A stretch of 64,000 nucleotides of DNA. Source: Flammula alnicola. Its lineage: Eukaryota > Basidiomycota > Agaricomycetes > Agaricales > Strophariaceae. The stretch spans positions 108,681-172,680 of the forward strand of contig JADNRV010000113.1 in the NCBI GenBank assembly GCA_015499995.1, read 5' to 3'. The position numbers were made by a program, and so were the translations under genes. How positions within the stretch are numbered: the stretch's first letter is position 1; every line of letters starts with the position of its first letter. Below are positions 12,038 through 23,450 of the stretch, piece after piece. The notes below the pieces were generated by a model. It was not told the origin of the DNA and did no database searches. It saw nothing but the letters and a program-made list of their open reading frames with translations.

Positions 12038-13451
12038 TCACGCATTTCCTAGCTGCTCTCCCATGTTCTCTTTGCTACTCGATCCAGTGACAAGCGCCAT
12101 GAAACGCATCATAATTTCATGTTTCTCCTTCTCACGCTGGCGTCTGTCATCTAACGCACGACGGCGTTCCTCCGCTTCTACCTCGATGTGGCGTATTTCA
12201 GCTGCAGTCTTCTTTTCTTGGACTTCAAGCTTGAGCTTCTGCCGTTTGAGTTGGATTTCGGCCATTTGTAGCTCATATTTCTGGATCGCGGTAAGCCCTT
12301 TTGCTGTATCATCATCTGCGAAGGTGTTGTTGATTTCAGAATGAATGTCTTCTTCCTCGAATTCTTGGCGGGTGCGTTTACTGTTTCTCTGGGTTTTACG
12401 ACCGCTGAAAGAAGATAAGTCATGCGCAGAGGAAAGCGTGGAAAAAATATTAACTAACGGGACAAAGTTGTTGAATACTTGAAAAGCCCCCTTTGATATG
12501 ATGTTCATATTTTTTTCTTCTCTGGGCAGATTGTTAACGATGATAACTTCGGACTATCGAAACGGTTAAACACTGTATACAGACATCTGACAGATAGATA
12601 CCATAAAACTCACATCAGGAGAAGGGTCTCGAGATTTGGATTCAACAAAGACGCTAGATCTTTCAGTTTCATTGCGTCCCCCGGGCCATCCCTTCTCTGG
12701 TGGTTGCATAATTTTTCTGATGGTTCCAAAGGGTGATGGTAACGCGCTAGATGACGGAGAGGAGCTGAAGCCTGAGCAGTACAGATTGTATTCGGGTAGT
12801 GTCCTCCAATATGCATGTAGGCGCTTCCATATGGGAAATTCTTCTAGAAGTTCCTCTAATAAAGTTTTAGAAAAACATGTCTTTAAATTGGCGACAGGAC
12901 TTGCCAAATTTTCGGCGGGTTTCGCCTCCAATTTTAAGAAGTTCTTCGTACCGCATGTTAGAAGCCGCAGGCCCAATCTCGCTATTGAACTCTTGATATT
13001 TTCGCTTCCACCTGAGTGTATGAGCACTTTAACTGGGTTAAATAAAGACTTGAGACTCACTTGAAAAAACGGGTTCCAATTAGATTACCAAGACGATCTC
13101 TGCCAGCTTCAGTCTTGAGGTCTCTGCGGACAGCTGGATCACTATCAGAAGAAAAGAAGTGCTTGGCCGCCCTGACGATGCATTGGTTCTTGCTTATTGT
13201 TCGTGTCCCTTGCAGCGACGTCGGCGAGAACAAAATTTCCCTCTCGAGAGGATGCTTATCGATCCAGTCGAGTAGGCAGGCGTCGTTGGCGGGATCTCCA
13301 ATCCAGTCTATAACGGAACGGGACTCGGATTCGTATGATTGGGGTGACCAGTTGCCATTGGCTTCAAATCAAGTAGTAAGTAGGCGACTTCATGCACGAA
13401 GAGGTACATTATTAATTCACCTAAGAAGTCTTGAATTGTCTGTGGAGACAT
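12038..13451 (-). CDS. SANT/Myb-like and coiled-coil protein
   Basis: Exons join from an ATG at 13451 (MSPQTIQDFL) through DWIGDPANDACLLDWIDKHP and AAKHFFSSDSDPAVRRDLKT to RDRLGNLIGTRFFKWKRKYQ. This tryptophan-spaced helical pattern looks like a SANT/Myb-type DNA-binding domain. The next exon has a conserved-looking block (LLEELLEEFPIWKRLHAYWR), and the last (12038-12414) is a highly charged coiled coil (MAEIQLKRQKLKLEVQEKKT). Clean GT-AG introns lie at about 12540-12617 and 12415-12480. Such SANT plus coiled-coil proteins are common in agaricomycetes, sometimes as accessory proteins of Harbinger-like transposons, but no transposase is next to it. One junction near 12880 does not resolve to a clean intron, so the model is partly uncertain. 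Confidence 0.5.
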
Positions 13452-13835
13452 GATGGCGTCCGGAGCTGGCTGGAAGTTTGGGGGCGAATGCGGTAGCGAA
13501 CTCAACTTCACGAAATTTATATCCCTTAAATACCTGGAGCGATCAACAAGCCAGCCATCAAAAGCTTAAAAAATAGTATGAGGTTTGTTTGTTTAATCCT
13601 GATAATTCCACTGACTTCAAATTGACTTAAGCTTGCATTCACCAGGGTTGGTACAGCGTAATATAAACGGCGAATAGGTGGATGAAGCAAGCTCTTAGAG
13701 GGAAATCTATCGGAAACAAAATACAGGGTAATGGGATAATGGACTCGAGACTTATTTTCGCACTGGCATGCACTATGTGCGCCAACACTACGCACTTGAA
13801 AGAGTTTTTGGGAGAGCTGTGAATCGATAGGCCTC

Positions 13836-14275
13836 GTGGGACCTGATTCGGCCGATGGGCGCTTGCTGATGAATGCAGCAGTGATCACACTGCGAAAGTC
13901 GGCGGATCACACCTTGGACCTTAACATGTCGGTGACAATAGCCCTCTCTTTCCGTACCCTCCTTTGCGTTCGAGATCTTACCTCTAATATTATACTTTCC
14001 AGAGCAAGGGAAGTATCGTTAAATCAACAGTTACTTAAAATCTCCGAGTCAGATCAATTGGCGAGTCTTTGTAGGTTTTTATTCGACTCTGATGTGGATC
14101 CCAAAATTGCTTATGCATATATAGTAAGCACACGTTCGACGCCACTCTTCAAGCCAAGCAACTCGCCGCCCTCAGGAGCCTTCCCACAGTCGTCGCCATC
14201 GCATACATACGACGGATCTTCCACGTACTGGGCTTTGATTCTGTCGACCATGCTGATACCCTGGAATTGAATTAA
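13836..14275 (+). other. Possible small gene or gene remnant, unknown
   Basis: An ORF from 13836 reads MGPDSADGRLLMNAAVITLR and, after a possible intron around 14125, a different frame gives a sensible C-terminus (ALRSLPTVVAIAYIRRIFHV) ending at 14273-14275. I recognise no family. It abuts the F-box remnant, so it may be part of a rearranged block. Confidence 0.25.
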
Positions 14276-14309
14276 TGACGAACACGATTATTGACGAGCT
14301 TCGATTCGT

Positions 14310-15040
14310 AGACAACACCAAGCAAAGCATCAACGAGGAGGCGTCCCACGATAATTGGAGACTGGATATCGGTAAGGCTAAGGAAGAAATCATTTGCTTC
14401 CGAACCGGCGATTTGTAGGAGGGAAATGAAGGGAAGAAGCATGTCCGTGAGCGGACCAAAAGACAGAGAAGATACCTTTTTCCGACGGGTGATGATGGGT
14501 GTTTGTTAACAAGAGTTCTGTGGGATAGATTGATAATAACGAAATGCCTTTTTTCCTGGACACCGATGGATCTCAATATTCGGTCAAAAGTCGATATCAT
14601 GGAGTGGAGGTGATCATTGACGGCGGTGTTGAGGCATCTGATATCTATGTTAGAGTCCCAAGGGAAATTGAGGTGGGACAGGATCATGCCGCAGGATGTA
14701 AGGCTGCCTTGGAGCTTGCAGATGGATTCGAGTTGCGGCAGCCTAACGTCTTTGGCGCAAGGGGCTCAACACTCCGCCTTTAATTTCCCGGAAACAGTAA
14801 GTTCGTTCGAGGTTTTCGAGTTTCGGCATGTGTTCAAGTGCGCCTATCCACGCTGCCGCTGTAAGGGCCTGAGGTTCACGAGAAGCAATGCTGGCACTCG
14901 GTGTACCCATTAGTGACAGTGAGGTGAGGTAAGATGTTGGAAGGAAAGGGATTCAAGTTGGCATATGAATCCTTTCAGATGGAGTATTCGAAGCTGGGGA
15001 GGATGTCCGCCGAAAAGGGTCGTAGGCAATGCTAAGTCTT
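14310..15040 (-). pseudogene. Truncated F-box-like paralogue F
   Basis: The nucleotide sequence closely follows the middle of paralogue E (about 9690-10440): for example GTGGAGGTGATCATTGACGG and TTGAGGTGGG occur in both. Only the LRR-like middle is left. The F-box start and the C-terminus are missing, and the reading frame is broken several times. This is a dead partial copy, probably from duplication of E. Confidence 0.85.
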
Positions 15041-15356
15041 TGTTCGAATAAAATCCGCAAGGAGTGGAAAAGCCGTTTACATATAGTTCTAGATTGCGAC
15101 AAGTTAATGGTCTTGTGTCTTTCACCAAAATTCAGAACCAACCGTCGCAGAACGGTATAGTCCTTCTGTATTCAACTTGAAGGATCACCACAGCACGTCA
15201 TGCTATCTGCTGAACAGACCGATTGCTTCATTCTTCAAAAATAAAGAAAACACATTAACCACAGGATAAGAAATAATCACAAGACATAGAAATAATCACA
15301 AATATACATATCGAAAAACACCCTGAACTTGGTAACCCTCAAGCTCCATCCTGCTC
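15041..15356. other. Intergenic
   Basis: About 315 bp of AT-rich sequence between the F remnant and the DJ-1 gene. Nothing recognised. Confidence 0.4.
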
Positions 15357-16475
15357 TCAAAAAGGCGTATCCGCAGGGAAGACCATATGCCCACGGATCT
15401 CTTCGCGCCTCTCAGCCCCACAGAGCAGCTCGACGAGTGTGAGCGCGAACGGGAACGCTGTGCCTAAAAACGCGAAGCCGGATGTGAGCCAAGGTCGATT
15501 TAGGATGATTTACAGTGAGGGGTGGGTGTGCAGGTATATTACATGAGTTGAGATTGAGAGTGGAAATACATACCTGGACCTCGACTATGTGGAATTTTTT
15601 TTATCACGGTGTTGAGTTGCACGCTGGTTTCACGGTGATGGGTTGAGGGGATTAATTAACGTACCTCGTTATTAGGTTATCGGAAACGACAACTGGATCT
15701 TCGAGGTATTCGAAATCTGACGACGAAGTGGGGGAAAAGGCGAATTAAATTAGAAAGACGTCAGGCGTCCAGAGCTGGAATCAAGTCCTATTCTCACCGT
15801 GTTCAAGCTGTGCCTTGACGCTAGGATGCGACGTCAGTGGCTGTTTCGGCAGTTTCGCGGTTTTCGCTGCTAGGCTGCCTACATGGATCATGGACGGACG
15901 TAAAGTGAAAACAAACTCAACCAAAAGAAAAGCACGAACGTACCCGCACAAATCATCCCCACGAGCTTATTCCTCTCCACATACCGCCTAATGACCTCCT
16001 GCACCGACGGGTGCTTGGACATCGTATCCGCGCCCTTCGCGCCCCCGGGAATGACGAGCAGATCGTACATGTCCTGCAGAGAAAAAGTAAAAGGAAAAAG
16101 TTCAGTGATGCCAATGATCAGAACGCATGTGCACGCATGGTGGCGGAGGTGGATTTGAAAGACTTTGGAAAGACACTGACAGGCCCACAATGGTTAAGAT
16201 CAAAGTACACATCCGGCATGATGTTGATCCCGCGCGATCCTCTCGCCGACGGGGGGCTCACGTTCTGCGCTAGCAGCCCGGGAGAGGAGACGTCGGGGAC
16301 GTACGCGGACACGGTGTGTACGCCGCCGCGTACGAGGGTGTCGTACGTGATGGTACTAGAACAGAAGGCAGTTCAAGTTAAATGGTTGCATCCGAGCTAC
16401 AAGTGGCTAGTCGACTTGAACTTACAACTCCATCTCTTCCGTCCCATCGGCGATCAAGACTAAAGCTGAAGGCAT
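15357..16475 (-). CDS. DJ-1/PARK7-family (PfpI superfamily) protein
   Basis: Exon 1 begins at 16475 with MPSALVLIADGTEEMEL, the first strand of the DJ-1 fold with its conserved glutamate. Further exons read TYDTLVRGGVHTVSAYVPDV, YDLLVIPGGAKGADTMSKHP and RNKLVGMICAGSLAAKTA, the last carrying the nucleophile-elbow cysteine (ICAG) that is oxidised in DJ-1 proteins. The end is REEIRGHMVFPADTPF with the stop at 15357-15359. The family act as small redox-responsive proteins with reported glyoxalase or deglycase activity, in the cytosol and mitochondria. Four or five introns with GT-AG ends separate the exons. Length is about 190-200 residues, as expected. The glutamate and cysteine are both present, so it is probably functional. 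Confidence 0.85.
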
Positions 16476-17989
16476 ATTTAAATTGCGGGTAGTAGAAATG
16501 GTAGAAAATCGCCTCAACGATGCGGATCGAAGGGCTCGATGTGAAGACTTGAAGAGGTTGATGTTGAAGGAAGACGCAACCATCACTGACGACATTGACC
16601 TCAGTCCTCCGGTCCAGGAACCATTCCTGGAAAGGAAAGTAATCATGTGATGTCCCGCCGTTTTCCGCGTCATCGCTGTCATCGGTCGCCGTGTCGCAAC
16701 GGAACGCTTGGAGGACGACAAAAACGGTCTAGAAACAAGAAATTTTTTGTTTTTGCATTTCGGAAATGTAGGCCCAGCGCTACGACTCATCACCCCATTT
16801 TACTCTGAACCCTTAAACCTCGAACTTGAATTCATGAAATTGACGCGAAAGATCTAGCCCAGCCTTCTCCGAGTGATGTACGTATGATTGCGTAGCGCTA
16901 GCACACCATTTGGAGTTCCTTGCGTTGCAATCAGTGCTCAAATGGATAGCTCCGACGCTCTCTATGACGCATAAATTATCCTTCGTCAATTCTGACTATC
17001 TGGAATTTAAATGCACGATAAAGCAGGATAAAGCGGTGTTAACCTTGCGGGCGCTTAATATCCGCCATTCAGTTCGTTCACGAGAATAAGTTCAGCAGGG
17101 ACCCTTCTCGCAGTACCCGAACTCTGGTTCAATGCAATCCATCTGCTTGCTCTAGACTCACTCCCACCAGCATCCCCGAATCGTCGTTGGGTCTTGAACT
17201 CTGTGTATGGTAACCGCCGTAAATTGGTACCAGGGTCAGCCATTGCAGGTAACCTTCCGAGAGTAACCATCATGTACACCGATGGCCGTACCATCTGTGA
17301 AGTCACTGAGCTAAATTCCTGGTCGTGAGACCACTCCTTCGAAGTTAAATTTGTGTGTACGTTCGAAAATGAACGTAAAAGTGCTCGCCTGTATGTGAAC
17401 TGACTTGTCGAAGTTTCTTCGTATTTCAGAGCCTTATGTGGCGCACGCGCTGCTAAAACCGCCGAGTCAACCATTCATCCAAACTTCATGATGCAACTCG
17501 TTACCGCTATCCAAGTTCTATCAGAAGGTTGAGAAGCTGCGCAGCCCTCCGCGCTCGGTATATGCGATAACGCGGCTCTGGACGACACACTCGCGCTCGG
17601 GCCAGAACGAGGAATGCTGGATGACGCCGACCGGAAATGATCAAGGAAGGCCCGAAAAGGGTCCAAGACGGGCCTGGAAGCGATCCCGATCATTGCATAA
17701 AGGGCCTGAGATCACGTGCAGCGTTTTCCCCACATTACCCCGCATTTTGGTATCCCATTCCAGACATTTCGCTTTTCCGCAAACAAAGCGTATAGAACGC
17801 GGATTTTTGAGTGGGAGTGGCATAGGAATAGATACAAGTGCAAGCGAGGCAAAGAGAACAAGAGTAGCGGTTGGGAAGGTGTGTGGAAGGCTCTAGAATG
17901 AATGGACGTCTTTGTCGAGTCACGCGGGTGTTGTGGTGCTCGCACCACCTATTTACCCTTTGGTCTCTGATGGCGTAATGGTCCACCGT
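16476..17989. other. Long region without a confident gene
   Basis: About 1.5 kb. A minus ORF at 17055-17474 (139 codons, no known motif) and shorter ones are present. None shows family features or splice-supported extension, so I call no gene. Confidence 0.4.
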
Positions 17990-17996
17990 ATATAAA
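17990..17996 (+). promoter_or_regulatory. TATA-like box upstream of the HABP4/Stm1-type gene
   Basis: A TATATAAA-type element (CGTATATAAACCC) lies about 85-90 bp upstream of the ATG at 18081, followed by a pyrimidine- and CAACAACAAC-rich leader of the kind found in strongly expressed fungal genes. Confidence 0.5.
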
Positions 17997-18080
17997 CCCA
18001 CTCTCTTCCCATCCAACCTCATTACCCACAACAACAACAACCCTACTACATCTTTCCATCGTACCCGTTCATCGTTCATC

Positions 18081-18747
18081 ATGACCCGTACAGCTCGTGC
18101 CGCCTACCCTCGCGCCATCATCAAGGACCGCTCCGAGTCGCGCTCAGGACTGGACTCCTCCATGCGCAAGTCGGGCGCAGGCCAACACAACTGGGGCAGC
18201 ATCGCCGATGAGCGCCAGCTCGAGAATGCCGCCCTCGAGGACGTCTCCCTCGATGAAGAGGAGAGCGGAGAGCCTCACGCCGCCACCGAGGACCTCGCTG
18301 CGAGCTCTAGTTCCACAAGGTGTAAGTTGCCGCTCGATTGCCCCGCTCGATTGCCACTGCCCCTGAACACACCCCGCTAACACACACACGCGTCTCACCA
18401 GCCGTCTCTCCCTCGCACAAGTCCGAGATATCCAGCAGCCCCAGCGCTGGGCTGTCACAGGAAGAGCTCGAGAAGGCTCGTCAGTTCAGGAAGAACGCAT
18501 TCAAGAAGACTGCTGGTACGTTTCGCGTTTCGCGCCCCCTGATGACAATCTTCTGACTATTGGTCTTTTAGAAATCGACTTGTCTGCTATTGCCCGCACC
18601 TCTGCTGCGGTCGGCTCTCCCCCGGCGGACGCCAGCTTCGTCCGTCGTCCAGGCCAGGACAACAAGCAAACCGTAAGTCTCACCCAACCACCATTCTCCA
18701 ATTAATTCTAACGACGCATACAATGATAGATCCCTTCCCCCGTCTAA
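18081..18747 (+). CDS. HABP4/PAI-RBP1 (Stm1-like) RNA-binding protein
   Basis: Four exons (18081-18321, 18402-18515, 18572-18672, 18730-18747) join in frame to a 157-residue basic/acidic low-complexity protein. It carries the hallmark of the hyaluronan/mRNA-binding family (SRSGLDSSMRKSGAGQHNWGS, residues about 20-40), then an acidic stretch, then QEELEKARQFRKNAFKK. It lacks the RGG tail of animal SERBP1 and is short for the family. Relatives bind ribosomes or RNA and help keep inactive 80S ribosomes, in the cytoplasm. A TATA-like element and a clean leader lie just upstream, suggesting strong expression. All introns are GT-AG. Confidence 0.8.
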
Positions 18748-20159
18748 CTTATTATTATAACCCACGAAGGTAGTTGCATTGTACATAATAAACCCCCAGC
18801 ATACCTGCTTCAGTGTATTTGTAGAATTCAACCCAAGTCGCATTGCAATCAAATCAAGCATATATATTGTATACTCCATAATGTTCAGTCAGTCAGCAGT
18901 TATGGCGTACTTGTGTTCTTTCTTTAGCATGACACAGAACTTCAGAAGTCGAGCAAGAGACATTCGCTACTCCGAGTCGTATTGAAAGGGAGAACAACGG
19001 GAGAATTCGCGGACTGCCAACTTCAATCTTGACACCGCAGATCAGCGCAGTCGCGGTCGTGTGACCCGTACAGCCTTTGGTCGTGTGAGCAAAGTATACA
19101 CAGGATATGGGAGGCAGGATATGTATTTAGTTCCGTGTGCTTTGCGAAATTAAACTTTCGATGTGTAAATATAGTCATAAGGCGAAATGCCACACCCTGA
19201 AAGCCCTAGCGGTTCCGATTCCCGACTGGCATTGGTCCTCGGAAAGTCGCTTGAACTTGGAGGCAGGCGTATCAGTCTTTGAAAAGCCAATGGGCGTTGA
19301 TGCATACTGATAGCTCACCCGCGAATTCTCTATGTACACCCGCGAACAACCTGAGCTTGAAGTCGTGCGCAATAGCCTCCATAGGTACTTACTCTATCCA
19401 GTATTACCTACGTTCACAGAACACGAACCTCACGCCTAAAGCCTACCCACCCCCAAAATCCGGACGCTTACTCTTTCTGACTGAACGTCATGACTATCCG
19501 AGCCTAGTCACGTCAAACGACGGCTAGCTACATACACAAAGTTGATCATGAGACCCAATACATATAAATTTGAAGGGGGCAATCACTCATTGGATGATAT
19601 CACTCGTACTTAACTCCAGGATCCGACGCTCAACTTGTCAGGGGCTCAGCACACTGAGATTCGAGAACAGAGCTGGAAAGACGTGACACTGCGCGCGGAA
19701 CTTGGATTAATGATGGGAGATAATGGGCCGCTTGGGAAGTTGCTTGGGAGCGCTTTGAGGTGGTCGCGAGCGTATTTGGCTAACCAAGGTCGGCCAAATG
19801 TCGGTGGTCGCAATGAGACTCCGGCCCCGGGACTCGGAACGGAAAGTCCCTCCCGACCTCCGTCACCGAGACCGGAGAAAACTAGAGAAAAACAGCATGT
19901 GTGCTGTATGTCGTCAATTATGCGCCAGTGCATTGAAAAATCGTGAACTGAAGGCAGATATGCACGCTCGAGGTTACCGACTCCCGAATAGCCAAGCTTG
20001 TATACGAAAATGAAATTAAGTACAATGTCGAATGGACGTTGACGATAGCTAGGGTAACAATTATGAAGCAATGTACAAGGTAGTATAAGTAGTACATCAC
20101 CGATAATCTATAGCGATGCGTTTATTTTCTATAGAGTGAGTGACGCTGGAGTGGGAAGG
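18748..20159. other. Intergenic between the HABP4-type gene and DUS1
   Basis: About 1.4 kb with only short ORFs. Its right part (about 19825-20050) recurs at 29540-29765 as the left edge of the duplicated DUS1 block. No gene is supported. Confidence 0.5.
19825..20050 (+). repeat. Edge of the segmental duplication, copy 1 (partner 29540-29765)
   Basis: Shared words include GAGAAAACTAGAGAAAAACA, GTGAACTGAAGGCAGATATG and TACAATGTCG, with roughly one difference per 10-15 bases. In copy 2 this segment joins directly to the equivalent of 21126, so about 1.08 kb, including the DUS1 C-terminal exons, is missing there. Confidence 0.8.
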
Positions 20160-21974
20160 CTATGAAGCCAACGCAGGTATCGAGGGCACCAAGGCCTCGG
20201 GCGCAAGACGCGCCCTTTTCGTGTCTTCAGCTCCTTCGGGAGATTCGTCTAGAGGTCGTTTTGGTTTTGTCGGCGCACTGGCAGCAAGAGCTGGAGTAGG
20301 AGTTGCATCTTCCGCCGGTGGTGCTAGAGTAGCCTGTGCCGCAGCTGATATTCAAAAAACCAGCTTTCACTGAGCGATGTACGACGGAGCGGAATATAGG
20401 AAGTACGCACCATATGCCTTTTTCTGCTCTGCAGAGGGGCGGAAGTACGGTTGTGCGAGCCAGTGTGGCATCATCTTGATTCCTGTTATAGGTTCAACGG
20501 TGATCAGGTCCTTCAGCGGTGTACCCTCCGCCGCCTTCCCATCGCGCTAAGTATAAGCATACAGCATAAGCAACATAGAAGATAACAAACCATCCAAAGA
20601 AAAGTACACGTACCTCCATCCTCTCCTTCATCTCATTACACACATCTATGTAAGCCTGCAAGCACTCCTTCATATTCTTCGGGCTAATCCTGACTTTACC
20701 CAACTTCTCCCTCAGATCCTGCTCTTTAACCAGCCCCGGCCGGAGGATCTTGAACAAATGCCCCTTGATCCCGCTCACGCTCGTCGTCGTCTTCAAGTCC
20801 TTAACGATGTCAAGGTACTCCAGCGCTAGATCCACGTGGCGTGGATGGCGCACGAGCATCTGCACGTCCGAGTCGTAGGCCGGGGAGTCGAGCGGGTGCT
20901 CGATGCCGGCGAAGAGCGCGGGGTTATATAGCTGGCCTTCGGCGCTCATGACGCCGTCGGCGCCAGTTGCTTTGAGGCAGGCATCGATATCGGCTTGGTA
21001 GAGGATGTTGCCGTTGGCGAAGACGGGGACGGAAACGGCTTGCTTGACGGCTCGGATTTTGTCCCAGTCTGCTAGGCCCTGTAGCGTAGGAATGATAAAT
21101 ACAGATAATCTGCGGAGAGAAGGGATAGTACGTACGGTATTCTGTCCCCTCTGCTCGCGTAATCGTCCGTGGCAAGTGATAATCTGCGCTCCAGCTCTTT
21201 CCAACATTTTTGCATACTCAACAGTCTTCTCTATTGTTGGGAACACGCGAAACTTGGCGGTGACGGGTATGGAGAGATTCACATGGAGGATATTAACTGA
21301 AAAGGAGAGTCAATGTTAGAACACACACTCGGTACGCCTTCAGCGTGGAGATGACTCACTGAGCTTATAAATCAGATCCCAATCATCCTGCAAGAACGAT
21401 CCATAGCGCCCCCGCTTCGCGATATCCTGCGGACACCCAAGATTGAGATCCACCGCATCACAATACTTCTCGACCACCTTGGCCGAAATCAGCAGCTGCT
21501 CTGGGTCGTTTGCGCAAAACTGGACGATCAGTGGCCGATCGGTTGTGGGATCGCCTTCTTCGCCAGATATCAAGTCAAAGTTGGCATTGCGGTACGTCTT
21601 GTTGTTGGCATCCACGAACATCTGTCTTTGGTGTTATATTTAAGTAGAAAAGAAGGACAGAGGGATGAAAGGACCTTGGCGTTGATCATAGGTGTGTATA
21701 TGAGCTACAACCAATAGTTTTTAGTATCTAGAACTTGAAAATCATAGAAGTACCACTGCCTACCTGAGCCCCATATCGCCTAGACAATCTCCTCCATGCC
21801 TATATCACCAATAAACACTCAGTCGCCGCCCAAGAAAAAAGGTAGACGCACCAGCTCACTCTGATCGACCATAGGTGCAACGATGTATTTCGGGCTTCCC
21901 AGCACATCACGATAGAACTGGTATCCACCCAGCTTCTTGGGTATGGAGGTTATATTCGATCCCACTTCCGACAT
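20160..21974 (-). CDS. DUS1: tRNA-dihydrouridine synthase 1 (DUS1)
   Basis: A complete gene on the minus strand, with the start at 21974 ([20 protein letters not shown]). Exons give [40 protein letters not shown] and [20 protein letters not shown], the last with the active-site cysteine of the Dus family (NLGCPQ). Then come [20 protein letters not shown] and [20 protein letters not shown], the flavin-binding TIM-barrel strands. The enzyme reduces uridine to dihydrouridine at U16/U17 of tRNA D-loops, using FMN and NADPH. The C-terminus is an Ala/Pro-rich tail with [10 protein letters not shown], stopping at 20160-20162. About six short introns. This is the intact copy; a disrupted duplicate lies at 29763-39300 and is the main reference for dating the insertions. 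Confidence 0.92.
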
Positions 21975-22484
21975 GATGGCTCGTATAGAGGCGCGGAGCG
22001 CGCTGAAGGCGCCTTGGAAAAGCGATATGATGGTAGAAGAAAGTGAAGGGTATATTTGGCGTTGTTGTCATCTCTCGCCCATCTGCTTTGAACCACTCCT
22101 TGACAATACTCCTCAACCACTTCCACATAGGCCGAATAGTCTCGCAACGTCTCAAGATACCCCTACCTTGTTCGCCGTCCTTGCATCGGAGAGTGCTAGT
22201 GAATATCCACGCCATTTTCGGCCCGATTCCGTTCCTTGTTGGAGGAGTTTGCAGGGCCTGCCGACGTATCGCACATTCCACCCCACGTCTATGGAGTATT
22301 ATCCGCCTTTCCTTCTCGCAAACGACGTATGAAATATAAGTACTACTGCTCAAGAGTGGGTCGAACGATCTCGAAACCATCCCTTACAAATATATCTTGA
22401 CACCCCGGACAGTTTTACACCGTCCTGGGACCCCTCCATAGAAAGCTTAGCTTCTCCTCAATGCCTCCCATCGATGGCTAATTC
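21975..22484. other. DUS1 upstream region, duplicated at 39059-39300
   Basis: No gene called. Its first half matches 37900-37979 and 39059-39300 (shared words GAGGCGCGGAGCGCGCTGAA, GATACCCCT), showing that the duplication covers the DUS1 promoter as well. Confidence 0.6.
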
Positions 22485-23013
22485 TTGACAGTTACACATT
22501 TACTGCTCTTTCTGGTGCGATGCGCAAAGAGTCCTTTCCATTGCTATCCTCTCCAACTCTTCGGACCTTCAAGTTCCGATTTGGACGTTTGGCGCTTCAA
22601 CAAGCCACCAACATTACGAAACCTCGAAATTCACGGCGGTTCTAAACCCACGAATCTTGACATTAAATGGGCCTTCCTTTGTGATTTGGATGCCGTATAT
22701 GCTTTGCGGTGCTGCTACGCTCTCCGAGTCTGCGTCTTGACGGTCCTCGACTCGTCTGCCACAGTATTAACACCTACTGACCATCCCACCCACCTACCAG
22801 ATCTCAATTGCTGGGCGCAATGGCGGTACCTGCCCTGGAGCGTCTTAAGCTCTTGATTCATGCTACCTCCGAGCAATGGATTGCTCGTCTTTCTAGCTTT
22901 TTTGAGCGGTCAGCATGTCCGTTGTCAGATGCCTCTATTCCAGAGACTTACATTCTATACAGGAACATTTCGTGGGCCCAAAAGAAGAACCCCAATCCGT
23001 TGCAGGATTTTTA
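22485..23013 (+). pseudogene. F-box/LRR-type gene fragment
   Basis: One frame gives LEIHGGSKPTNLDIKWAF and YALRCCYALRVCVLTVLDSS, then near 22800 the sense continues in another frame with MAVPALERLKLLIHATSEQW and ARLSSFFERSACPLSD. This is LRR-like sequence typical of agaricomycete F-box proteins. It has no F-box start and a frame change, so I call it a remnant. It sits between DUS1 and paralogue A in copy 1 and is largely missing from copy 2. Confidence 0.6.
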
Positions 23014-23379
23014 AAGGGATATAACATCGCTTTCTTCTTCGGGCACGAACATACACTTCCGCTATGAAGAGCACAACCCGGGCCAAGTCCTGGGAAGTAG
23101 GCTATAGTGTTCAGGATATTGTTCTTGTATTGCTATAGCCTATGAATGTAAAGTAATTACGAAAAATTTGAACCTCTATCTATCGGTGACGGTACTCATT
23201 TTATTGTCAAGTAGATGGATCGCGAGGGTGGGTAGGGACCATACGCTGAGAGTTCTCCCTCCGACATGGAAGAAAGCAAGGCTATTAATTCCAAATTGTT
23301 TGATTCCGAGGTACCATGAAACCTGTGCCGTCTAAGATCTAATCGAATCATTGATTGCTGGCATCACCTGCCGAATATA

Positions 23380-23450
23380 TCGATACACTGCTGGTACTTA
23401 CTCTCACGATACCTTGATTTTCTTCCTCGACATCTTGAAGCTTTCAACTT
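23380..23450 (+). promoter_or_regulatory. Conserved upstream block of F-box-like paralogues A-D
   Basis: The leader just before the ATG (CTCTCACGATACCT...TTTTCTTCCTC.ACATC.TGAA) is conserved at 25440-25514, 40610-40668 and 53030-53090, so promoters were copied along with the genes. The blocks are pyrimidine-rich, as in many fungal leaders. Exact promoter elements are not identified. Confidence 0.5.

Noticed and set aside
17055..17474. A 139-codon minus ORF as a gene
   Set aside because: No recognisable family, no supporting introns or conserved motif, and no good context.
22038..22380. ORFs on both strands upstream of DUS1
   Set aside because: They overlap in several frames, none shows family features, and the same sequence in the duplicate has different ORFs.
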